Shown here in pieces: positions 13,185 to 20,393 of a DNA stretch of 20,393 nt. Position numbers and translations under genes: made by a program. This stretch comes from a virus, in the IMG/VR virus record IMGVR_UViG_3300029448_000573, positions 1 to 20,393 of that record. The stretch is one strand, 5' to 3'. Under the pieces are notes generated by a model that did not search any database, was not told the DNA's origin, and saw only the letters and a program-made list of their open reading frames with translations. Position 1 is the first letter of the stretch, and each line of letters opens with the position of its first letter.

Positions 13185-15085
13185 TGGGATTAAGTGCAGG
13201 TGGTTTCTTTAAGAACTTTGTAAAAGGTGCAGCCCAGCAGTATAATACTAATGTTGCATATGTAGAACAACAGAAGATAGAAGAAGAACAAGCAAAGAAG
13301 AAAGAAGCACGGAAATTTGCGTCTGACAAAAAGCTTAAAATGATGGAGCTTGAGTATAAATCACAATTAGAAGGGGTAAAAAACGAAAAAGAAAAGAAAA
13401 TTTTTGGTGAGTATGAGTACAGAGACTCATCTAAACCGAAGCTTACTTTATCTGTGAAAAAAAATACAATATTTCCTACTGCCAAAGACAAGTACAGCAA
13501 AGCTTTAGGTATGTATCAAAACTTAGATTTTGATCAATTAAAAAAAGAATTAACACCTGATGCTTACCGTAGTTTAGTAGATGACACTATCTCTAATTAC
13601 ACAGGATTTTCTACAGTTACTGATGGTAAAACTGAAGGTACAAAAGTAAATGTGTCGTACAATGCTAGATTTTATCCTAAAATAGAAAAGACCCCAGATT
13701 TAATGGATGCACTGTCGGTGCAAATTAATAGGGATGTAGATTGGACAAAAAATTACATTAAAAATGCACAGCCAAATTCTATAATAAGTGACAAGGTTGA
13801 TTTTAAAGTAGAACCCAATTCTGTAACAATGAGTGTTAAAGGTTTTTATGGTTTAGATTCAAGTCAAAAATTCTTTAAGCCTGAAGATGTCAAAACAGCA
13901 GCTCAGATTGTGGGTACTAAAGATGGTGTAATAGACTTTATGAATCAAAAACAAAAACTTATGGAAAGAGAAACTTTAAAAGCACAAAAAAAATTTGGTA
14001 CAGACGCTCCTTTGTTTACTGGTAGTGACTATATAAATGCTGCAGCTGTAGCCAAAAAGGCTATATCAACTTTGCCACGTAGTCAGTTAAATGAGCTGTC
14101 TCCAATGGTAGGAATAACTATAAGAGATGCTGTATTACAATTGCCTAATGGAAGAGCCATAGTAAATGACCCTCAAGTTTTTCACGATCTTGTTCGTACT
14201 CTTCTCCCTCCGGGTGCTAATCCTCCTTTGATGCAAATAAATAGTCAAGCAGCTTTAAGAGGAAAGCAAGCTATGTTTATGAAAAAGTTTGGAGCAAAAA
14301 GAGGAGCAGATATAGCAGTAAACTCTGTAAGTAAAGCTGATCAAGCTGGAAGAAGACTCCAAAGAGCTAATTCTATTAATCTACTAGTAGATTCTGGTGC
14401 AGGAACTGGTGCTGCAGCTCAAACAGAATCATATTTTGTAGGTTTAGCAGAACAATCAAAACAATTTTTTACAAGAATGACAGGCTACGAATTTACTCAG
14501 ACAAGCCAACAAGTAAAAGATATTTTAACTTCTGGACAAGAAAAGGCAAATAAAGAAACTGACCCTATACAAAGGGAAATAATATTAAGAGACGCTGTCT
14601 TAAACTATAATACTACTCTTATGATATTTGATATTGCCACTATGGCACAAGATGCAGGAGGGGGATTTACTGCAGGAGGAAGCACTGTGCGACTATCTGA
14701 TGGTGATGTAAGATTATCTTCAAAAGCATTAGCTGGTAGACTTCTCGAAATTCCCGGAGCAGTACAAGCAGTAGCTGGAATTATTGCTGAGTTTGCTGAA
14801 AAAGAAATGGTAATTTTTGATATGTTGGCTAATGGAGATATGGAAGATGCTAGAGCAGGGTTAGTTATGTTAAATGCCTACAGAGGTGAGTTAGGATCGT
14901 TTGTACAAGCCTTACAAGATCAAAGATTTAGTGAGATTCTCCCAACTCTAAAAGATGGAGCTAAAGAAGACGAAGAAATTAATCTACAGAAATTAATAAG
15001 CAAAGGTAAAAAAGACAACGAAGTTAAAAAAGGTGCAGGTACTAAATCTAATAAAAAAATAAATAACTTAGAGGATTTTAATTAA
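13184..15085 (+). CDS. Internal virion / ejection protein, 633 residues
   Basis: A 633-residue protein. The N-terminus MGLSAGGFFKNFVKGAAQQY is a short amphipathic segment. Residues about 25-75 are a charged coiled coil (EQQKIEEEQAKKKEARKFAS and onwards). Then a long mixed domain: PDAYRSLVDDTISNYTGFST, a beta section near residues 190-240 (VDFKVEPNSVTMSVKGFYG), a helical section with LPRSQLNELSPMVGITIRDA and LVRTLLPPGANPP, then MIFDIATMAQDAGGGFTAGG and AVQAVAGIIAEFAEKEMVIF. The end is Lys-rich and probably flexible. There is no enzymatic motif I can name. Position and size match the second internal core protein (T7 gp15 slot) delivered into the cell during infection. TAATG overlaps join it to both neighbours. 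Confidence 0.6.
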   Translation: MGLSAGGFFKNFVKGAAQQYNTNVAYVEQQKIEEEQAKKKEARKFASDKKLKMMELEYKSQLEGVKNEKEKKIFGEYEYRDSSKPKLTLSVKKNTIFPTAKDKYSKALGMYQNLDFDQLKKELTPDAYRSLVDDTISNYTGFSTVTDGKTEGTKVNVSYNARFYPKIEKTPDLMDALSVQINRDVDWTKNYIKNAQPNSIISDKVDFKVEPNSVTMSVKGFYGLDSSQKFFKPEDVKTAAQIVGTKDGVIDFMNQKQKLMERETLKAQKKFGTDAPLFTGSDYINAAAVAKKAISTLPRSQLNELSPMVGITIRDAVLQLPNGRAIVNDPQVFHDLVRTLLPPGANPPLMQINSQAALRGKQAMFMKKFGAKRGADIAVNSVSKADQAGRRLQRANSINLLVDSGAGTGAAAQTESYFVGLAEQSKQFFTRMTGYEFTQTSQQVKDILTSGQEKANKETDPIQREIILRDAVLNYNTTLMIFDIATMAQDAGGGFTAGGSTVRLSDGDVRLSSKALAGRLLEIPGAVQAVAGIIAEFAEKEMVIFDMLANGDMEDARAGLVMLNAYRGELGSFVQALQDQRFSEILPTLKDGAKEDEEINLQKLISKGKKDNEVKKGAGTKSNKKINNLEDFN

Positions 15086-18000
15086 TGGTGTCTATTAGAG
15101 AAATTCAAAGTGGCATTGTAGAAGAAGAAAACAAAGCTAATTCTGAAAATGCTTCTGTAGCACAGACTGATAATTTTTTAGATGCTGTAAATATAAAAGA
15201 TAGTAGTGCAGCAGACCTTGATAAAAGATTTTTTAGTGGTGCTGTTCCTAATTCTGCAAAGATGCGTAATGAAATAGATAACGCAATAGGATATAAATCT
15301 TTTAAAACTTTCTACGATGACTATGTAGAATTTAACACAAAGTACAATAAAGGTGCAAAGTTAAAAACCAAATCTGAGCTACAAGATTTTGCAAGTCGAG
15401 GTAAATACACAAATCAAAATGGTATTGTGGTATCCGATGTTAATGATTCTCCTCTTATATCTTTTGCAGAAGGCACGAGCTACGATGATAAGATAAAAAT
15501 TATGGCTAGTAACAGAGCTAGGCAGATAGAGACTGATAATTCTATAACTAATTTACCTGTTAATCGTATGTTAACCCAATTTGCAGAACCAGTAAAGGAT
15601 AAGAAAGACCCAGTTCGTCTACCTAAAGGTAAACCATTCTACACTGACCTAGAGGGAAATAAGGTTGAACTTGAAGAAAGACCTCTGTTTGGTAACGTAG
15701 GGGAAGAGGGCAAAATAGTCTACGATTACGAGAACCCTGCCTTACTATTCAAAAACTTTCTTGATAAAAAGACAAATTTGAATGAATATCAAAAGTCAAT
15801 GTTGATAAAAGCACAGGCTACTGAAGGGTTTATGGACACAGATAAATCTCTAGAATCTTTTCGTACTGTTAATTATGCTAAAGATATAGGAAGAATGGTA
15901 GGTAATGCTAGTTTATTTATGATTGAAGCTGGAGTTAATACCTTTGGTGATCTTAGAATAGGTGCTGACGACGAAGAAACTCCTGAGTGGATGAAGTCCA
16001 TGAGACTTCCCGACACTCATATAGATTACGGTTCTGAAATATTTGCACAGAGAACGGGTATAGATGTAGAAACAGCAGAGAGAATACTTGATTGGAGTCC
16101 TGACTTTGTAGCACCAATCAAAAGAGAGTTTGTAGCAGGACTACCGATTGCAGGTGTTCTTAGTATAGGTAGACTTGGTGGAGTCATGCTACGTGATTCA
16201 GGATTCAAAAGGCACATTAAAAATAAATTTGGTGGTAAAACTTTTGATGAAGCATTTGAGATAGGCATGAAACAGGGAGAGAATTACGACTCCATGTTAA
16301 CTAGTTATGCTGAAACTGGCTTTAACTCTCCATTTCTTAACAGTTGGAAAAAATCAGCTACCATAGAAGCTATAAATTCTCAGGGGGTGATGAAGAACTA
16401 CTTTAGAAAAGTAGACACTACCGACATAGATAATATGATTAAAGAACTTAGTACAGACGTAGGGTTACTATCTGAGAGAAGACTTAAAAATCCTAAGTTT
16501 AATGAAGCGTGGAGAAAAAAATCAGACGAGCTTTTACTGTTAAAAAAGAAAAAATCTAACATGCACTTGACAGCTAGGATACCTTTTAAGTTCTTAAATG
16601 CCGTAAAGACAGAAGGCTTTCCTGCAATTGGTGTAGGCTTATCTAAGCACACACATCAAGAATACTTTGAAGATCAAAATGAAACTATGTTTGAGTTTGG
16701 TGGTGTTGCTTTAGGCTTGTATGGTGAGAAAGTATTAAAAGGACCAGCAGCAGGTATGCGTAGTATCTTGAACGGTACATACAGATTTGACGGTATATCT
16801 GGTGCAAATAAAAGAATAGCTGAAGATTTTGTAGGAAACTTATACGCTAAATCACCTGACCTAGCTCAAACATTTGAAAATGGGGTAGAAGCTACTTTGT
16901 CTTTAGAAAGAAGATTATTATCTTTAAAAGATGTCAAAGGTAATCCAATTATAAACAGTCCTGATATAATAAGCAAAACAATAGAAAATATAGGTGTACT
17001 TAATATATTGAAACAAACTTCAAGTTCTGCAAATAACTCTATAAAAGCAGGCGATGCTATGAATTTTAGCAAGAAATTTGTAGATTTGCAAACCAAACTT
17101 ATAGACCAAAAAGGATTAAACGAAGAACTAGCCGACGCAGTTAACAAACTTAATGTCGCAGCAACTTCTCCCAATATTACAGAAGCTGATTTAAGTTTTA
17201 TAAAAGGGTTAAATCGTTATGCAAAAGATAGTCAGACTTCTTTGCAAAAAGAGATAGATGAGTTCTATACGAATATAGATGACTCCACTGCTCTGTTGAT
17301 GTTAAGAGCATCAGGTGCAGACATAGGAGGTGGCAAGCTTGAAGATACAGGAGAATTACTAAGAACTTTAAATATGTCTCGTAAACAAATGGACATAGCT
17401 TTAGGTAAAACAGCCGATCAAATAACAGAAGAAATGAATCAAAGACTATTAACATTTGATCAGGCAATATTAGATTTGACGAGAAAAACTGAGAACTCCA
17501 AAAGAATCGTCACTAAAGATATGACTAAGATAACAAGTCTAGCTTTTAACTACATTAAAGAAGGTAAATACCAAAGAGCATCTAACGGTTTCAACAAACT
17601 AAGAGAACAGAATAAAAACGCTTTTATGGATGTTTCTAACGTTTTTGAAACTATGACAAAGGATGATGAACTTGCATCAGACGCTGCTAAAAAAATAGGA
17701 GGAATCAAACTTTCTGCAATTCAAGAATCAGATATGGGTAACGTTTTAAATAGTGCCGCAGATAACTTCTTTAACCAAAGACCTGAATTAACAGATGCAG
17801 TCAACGCACTGAAAGAAGAGTATCCTAATGCTACATCATTAGAGATATGGTCTGCCTTAAAACAAGAAGCCGTAGCAAAAGGTAGTGATGTTATGAAGCT
17901 ACCTCTTAACTTTGTAGATTTTGAATTAGTGGCATCAGGTCTTTCAAGTGCTGTGTACAAAGGCAAAGGTAACAGAAAAGTTCTACCTGTTAAAGAGATA

Positions 18001-19884
18001 AGAAAAGCTTTATTTGATGCTGCTGAAGATAAAAACACAGGATTTAAAGTTGGTTTTTTTGACGACTCAGGGGGTGTTCCTGTAAATCAACAGGTTATGA
18101 GTGACTATAAAAAAGTTAAAGGCGTGTACATGGACTACGCTGAAAGATATGACACTGGAACTTTAGGTGGAAATTGGACAAATACTATAGCAAGTAAAAG
18201 TGATGAAGGTATAGTATATAAAACAAAACAAGGACCTGCTAACTGGGTAGCAAAAGAAGTAAACGAATATATCAACAATGGAAAACTATCTTCTCTTACT
18301 ACAGATTTCATGTCAGATATGGCTTCTGTATTTAATGGGGTGAGAATAGCAGGTGGCAAAAATTTACCTGTTACCTACCAATTTTTGGAAGGACAAAGAG
18401 GAACTAGATCATTTAAAAGTTTGATGAAAAACAACCTAAAACTGATGGCTATTAACGCTAGTTCTGGAGGTAAGGGTATACAGAAACTACGTGACGATCC
18501 TGTATTTAGAGGAAAGTTTTTAACTAGTAAAGAAGTTAATGATGGTCGAGAGATAATAGGCAACGGAGATAAAGATGGCTTCGCTGCTGTAATGTCACAA
18601 ATGCAAAGTGCCACCATGTTAAGGCAAGATGGAACAGTAACGCCTTTATTTAGTCAAGCTGACATTGATTCTATATATGATGTAGGTGGAGTGGATGAGC
18701 TTATACGAGTTAGTAAGCCTGCTAAATTATACTTTAACAAAGCTTTAGATGACACAAGAGATATTGTAGCACAAATACGTAAGCCTGACAGTAAAGTAGC
18801 TAGAGATTTAAAAGATGAAGCTGACTTGATGGTGAAGTATAGTTCTGATTTAAACCCACCTAATATGGCTACAATTATTAGTAAAGGTGCAGATGAGTTT
18901 GACAAGTTGAACTCTGTAAGAAGAGGATACATACGTAATTTAAAACAAAAAGGTGTAACAGGAAAAAATTTCGACGATAGAATAAGGCGATATGATAAGC
19001 ACGTAGCTAAACAAACTTTAGAGTTTATACAAACAGGAGCAGTAAAACCCGTACAAGGAACAATAGGTACTGCAGCAAAACCTATACCTACTGCAGTTGA
19101 CCCTGCTGCTATGTGGAAATTACTAGGAGGAGAACAGACTACTCAACAAACTAGAGTCATAAAAACCATATTTCAAAGAGCAACAGGGGATGATAAACTA
19201 TATGAAAACTTACAAGCAATAGCAGGCTTGATGAATACTAGAGTTCCGGGAGCAAGTTCAGGCGTAAACTTTGCAGGAATACCACGTGGTTTATCTGTAG
19301 AATCTTACATAAGTAGAGTTTACTCTATGGCTAGAGAAGTTGTATCGTTCAAGTACGTGGCAACTGAAGCAATCTTGCAAACTATGAGAATGAAAAACTT
19401 TAATGCTTTTGAAGCTATGATAGACAACCCAGAGATTGCTGAACACGTTGTTAAAATTATGAAAACTGGACAGCCTTTAGCACAAAGAGCAGAGACAAAC
19501 TTCTTACAACTTATGACTAACGCTGTTGCAAAACAAGTTGTTAAGTACGAAAGTGCAGAGGGTTCAAGATTAAATCCAAATGCAGGAGAGGGATTCTTTT
19601 CTTCAGACGGAGATGGGGTGATTAATAATTACAACAACTACGTCAAACGAGGAGAAGAAAAAGGTTTCTTGATAGGTGGCATGAATAAAGAAGCCTTTCC
19701 CGTAGCAGGAGAGGGAGAATACCTGACACCTAATCTAAAAGCTATAACAGGCTTTGGGCAAACTTCAGGAGCAGGACAAAAGTTTGACGTAAGAAAGAAA
19801 CCTGAATTTTTAGGTGGCACACCTGATGCCAATCCTGAAACTCTAACAGGTTTTGAGAAAATATTCGGAAGAGTAAAAAATTAA
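15085..19884 (+). CDS. Giant internal virion / ejection protein, 1599 residues
   Basis: A 1599-residue gene, the largest in the window. The first 250 residues are polar and helical with no signal peptide. Two hydrophobic stretches, about residues 348-370 (FVAGLPIAGVLSIGRLGGVM) and near 537 (FGGVALGLYGEKVLKGPAAG), are the only plausible membrane-interacting parts. Long helices fill residues 580-900 (LADAVNKLNVAATSPN and similar). Near residues 1395-1430 there is a conserved-looking block VPGASSGVNFAGIPRG, SVESYISRVYSMAREVVSFK. The C-terminus is Gly/Pro-rich (GFGQTSGAGQKFDVRKKPEF). Size, position as the last large late gene and coupling to the 633-residue gene match the T7 gp16 slot, which forms the periplasmic or membrane conduit. 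I see no lytic transglycosylase motif, so any wall-degrading activity must lie elsewhere. The first base of ATG is the last base of the preceding stop codon. Confidence 0.62.
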   Translation: MVSIREIQSGIVEEENKANSENASVAQTDNFLDAVNIKDSSAADLDKRFFSGAVPNSAKMRNEIDNAIGYKSFKTFYDDYVEFNTKYNKGAKLKTKSELQDFASRGKYTNQNGIVVSDVNDSPLISFAEGTSYDDKIKIMASNRARQIETDNSITNLPVNRMLTQFAEPVKDKKDPVRLPKGKPFYTDLEGNKVELEERPLFGNVGEEGKIVYDYENPALLFKNFLDKKTNLNEYQKSMLIKAQATEGFMDTDKSLESFRTVNYAKDIGRMVGNASLFMIEAGVNTFGDLRIGADDEETPEWMKSMRLPDTHIDYGSEIFAQRTGIDVETAERILDWSPDFVAPIKREFVAGLPIAGVLSIGRLGGVMLRDSGFKRHIKNKFGGKTFDEAFEIGMKQGENYDSMLTSYAETGFNSPFLNSWKKSATIEAINSQGVMKNYFRKVDTTDIDNMIKELSTDVGLLSERRLKNPKFNEAWRKKSDELLLLKKKKSNMHLTARIPFKFLNAVKTEGFPAIGVGLSKHTHQEYFEDQNETMFEFGGVALGLYGEKVLKGPAAGMRSILNGTYRFDGISGANKRIAEDFVGNLYAKSPDLAQTFENGVEATLSLERRLLSLKDVKGNPIINSPDIISKTIENIGVLNILKQTSSSANNSIKAGDAMNFSKKFVDLQTKLIDQKGLNEELADAVNKLNVAATSPNITEADLSFIKGLNRYAKDSQTSLQKEIDEFYTNIDDSTALLMLRASGADIGGGKLEDTGELLRTLNMSRKQMDIALGKTADQITEEMNQRLLTFDQAILDLTRKTENSKRIVTKDMTKITSLAFNYIKEGKYQRASNGFNKLREQNKNAFMDVSNVFETMTKDDELASDAAKKIGGIKLSAIQESDMGNVLNSAADNFFNQRPELTDAVNALKEEYPNATSLEIWSALKQEAVAKGSDVMKLPLNFVDFELVASGLSSAVYKGKGNRKVLPVKEIRKALFDAAEDKNTGFKVGFFDDSGGVPVNQQVMSDYKKVKGVYMDYAERYDTGTLGGNWTNTIASKSDEGIVYKTKQGPANWVAKEVNEYINNGKLSSLTTDFMSDMASVFNGVRIAGGKNLPVTYQFLEGQRGTRSFKSLMKNNLKLMAINASSGGKGIQKLRDDPVFRGKFLTSKEVNDGREIIGNGDKDGFAAVMSQMQSATMLRQDGTVTPLFSQADIDSIYDVGGVDELIRVSKPAKLYFNKALDDTRDIVAQIRKPDSKVARDLKDEADLMVKYSSDLNPPNMATIISKGADEFDKLNSVRRGYIRNLKQKGVTGKNFDDRIRRYDKHVAKQTLEFIQTGAVKPVQGTIGTAAKPIPTAVDPAAMWKLLGGEQTTQQTRVIKTIFQRATGDDKLYENLQAIAGLMNTRVPGASSGVNFAGIPRGLSVESYISRVYSMAREVVSFKYVATEAILQTMRMKNFNAFEAMIDNPEIAEHVVKIMKTGQPLAQRAETNFLQLMTNAVAKQVVKYESAEGSRLNPNAGEGFFSSDGDGVINNYNNYVKRGEEKGFLIGGMNKEAFPVAGEGEYLTPNLKAITGFGQTSGAGQKFDVRKKPEFLGGTPDANPETLTGFEKIFGRVKN

Positions 19885-19890
19885 CCCAAC

Positions 19891-19908
19891 TAAGGAGACA
19901 AACTAATG
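19891..19908 (+). promoter_or_regulatory. Strong Shine-Dalgarno for the last gene
   Basis: TAAGGAG at 19891-19897 is followed by an 8-nt spacer and ATG at 19906. The 21-nt gap here (19885-19905) is the longest between any two genes in the window; no hairpin or poly-T terminator is seen in it. Confidence 0.65.
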
Positions 19909-20393
19909 AAGATGTATAACAACGGTCAACGTAAAGGCATGATGTACGGTGGTGGTGCTACCCCAAGAAAGCCTATGATGTATGGTGGCACGACTAAAAA
20001 GAAAATGCAGATGGGTGGACTTGCTGAACAAAACAGAAAGTCAACTGCAGGTCAAACAGGGATGATGAACCCAATGGGTAGCATGACTGAGAAGAAGAAG
20101 TTCAGCATGGGTATGAGAAAAGGTGGCAAACTAAGTGCAGGTTTGACGGCTTTAAAAAAAGAAAGACCCGACGTTGTAAAAAAAATGGGATTTAAAAAAG
20201 GTGGCAAGACAGAAGAAACAAAAGTTGCTGTTTCATCAGCAGGCATGAACGAATACGGACTTGCTGCAAAAAAAGTTGGAGATAAGTATGAATCTTACAA
20301 AGGTGGTAAGAAAACAGGCACATTTAATTCACTGAAGGCTTTGGAAAAACACCAACTAAAGTTAATTGAGATTGATGACAACTTAGCTTCTAG
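19906..20393 (+). CDS. Met/Gly/Lys-rich phage protein (3' end missing)
   Basis: The frame is open from ATG 19906 to the window end (162 codons visible, no stop), so the gene is cut off. The first 75 or so residues contain 14 Met and repeated short blocks of Lys/Arg plus Met plus Gly-Gly: RKGMMYGGGA, RKPMMYGGTT, KKKMQMGGLA, then RKGGK, KKGGK and YKGGKK. No Cys is present. The last visible part (VAVSSAGMNEYGLAAKKVGD, YKGGKKTGTFNSLKALEKHQ) looks like a small alpha/beta end domain. Met/Gly-Gly repeats of this sort occur in marine phage proteins next to ejection genes, but I know no function. Strong positive charge would allow nucleic-acid or membrane contact, which is speculation. Confidence 0.6.
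   Translation, partial: MKMYNNGQRKGMMYGGGATPRKPMMYGGTTKKKMQMGGLAEQNRKSTAGQTGMMNPMGSMTEKKKFSMGMRKGGKLSAGLTALKKERPDVVKKMGFKKGGKTEETKVAVSSAGMNEYGLAAKKVGDKYESYKGGKKTGTFNSLKALEKHQLKLIEIDDNLAS

Noticed and set aside
13980-13997. Poly-A run as a programmed frameshift site
   Set aside because: The reading frame continues unbroken for hundreds of codons with no alternative frame of note. A-runs are expected in this A+T-rich DNA.
19885-19905. Terminator after the 1599-residue gene
   Set aside because: No stem-loop or T-run is visible; the gap holds a ribosome binding site for the next gene.

Overview
The window is a compact, wholly plus-strand block of late (virion) genes from a tailed phage. About 134 bases in total lie between genes, no tRNA or mobile element is present, and most genes sit in stop/start overlaps or 5-21 nt gaps with AGGAG/GGAG-type ribosome binding sites. 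The DNA is clearly A+T-rich (AGA arginine codons, A/T third positions). The protein set resembles those of marine podoviruses known from pelagiphages, cyanophages and uncultured marine viral contigs. I infer a short-tailed (podovirus-type) phage of a marine bacterium, possibly an alphaproteobacterium such as SAR11 or SAR116. The host cannot be fixed from this sequence.

Layout. (1) 1-1931: the end of a head-to-tail adaptor gene and a beta-rich tail nozzle/tubular protein. (2) 1932-10260: about 8.3 kb of fibre, adhesin and receptor-binding genes. It holds a fibre with a duplicated 105-residue unit, two genes sharing an N-terminal fibre domain, four small paralogous proteins ending in Gly-Asp-Leu-Ala, two genes sharing an RNAW motif (possible tail assembly chaperones), a polyglycine adhesin, a Trp-rich marine-phage protein and a jelly-roll-like fibre. 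(3) 10269-10636: two very small genes, one resembling an XhlA-type holin or accessory membrane protein. (4) 10647-19884: five virion-interior genes in series, ending in 633- and 1599-residue proteins that are the likely ejection proteins (the position of T7 gp14/gp15/gp16). (5) 19906 to the end: an incomplete Met/Gly/Lys-rich gene.

How the genes work together: adaptor and nozzle close the portal and form the tail tube; the fibre block supplies host recognition; the ejection proteins would be stored in the capsid and released to carry DNA across the cell envelope. Terminase, portal, capsid, replication and endolysin genes are not in the window.

The most notable feature is the 4356-6973 cassette array. 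Each small paralogue ends in codons for GDLA that contain GGAGA, placed 6 or 9 nt before the next start codon, so the conserved protein terminus also serves as the next gene's ribosome binding site. This is a plausible architecture for swapping, duplicating or deleting receptor-recognition cassettes without breaking expression. It is an inference from sequence pattern and untested.
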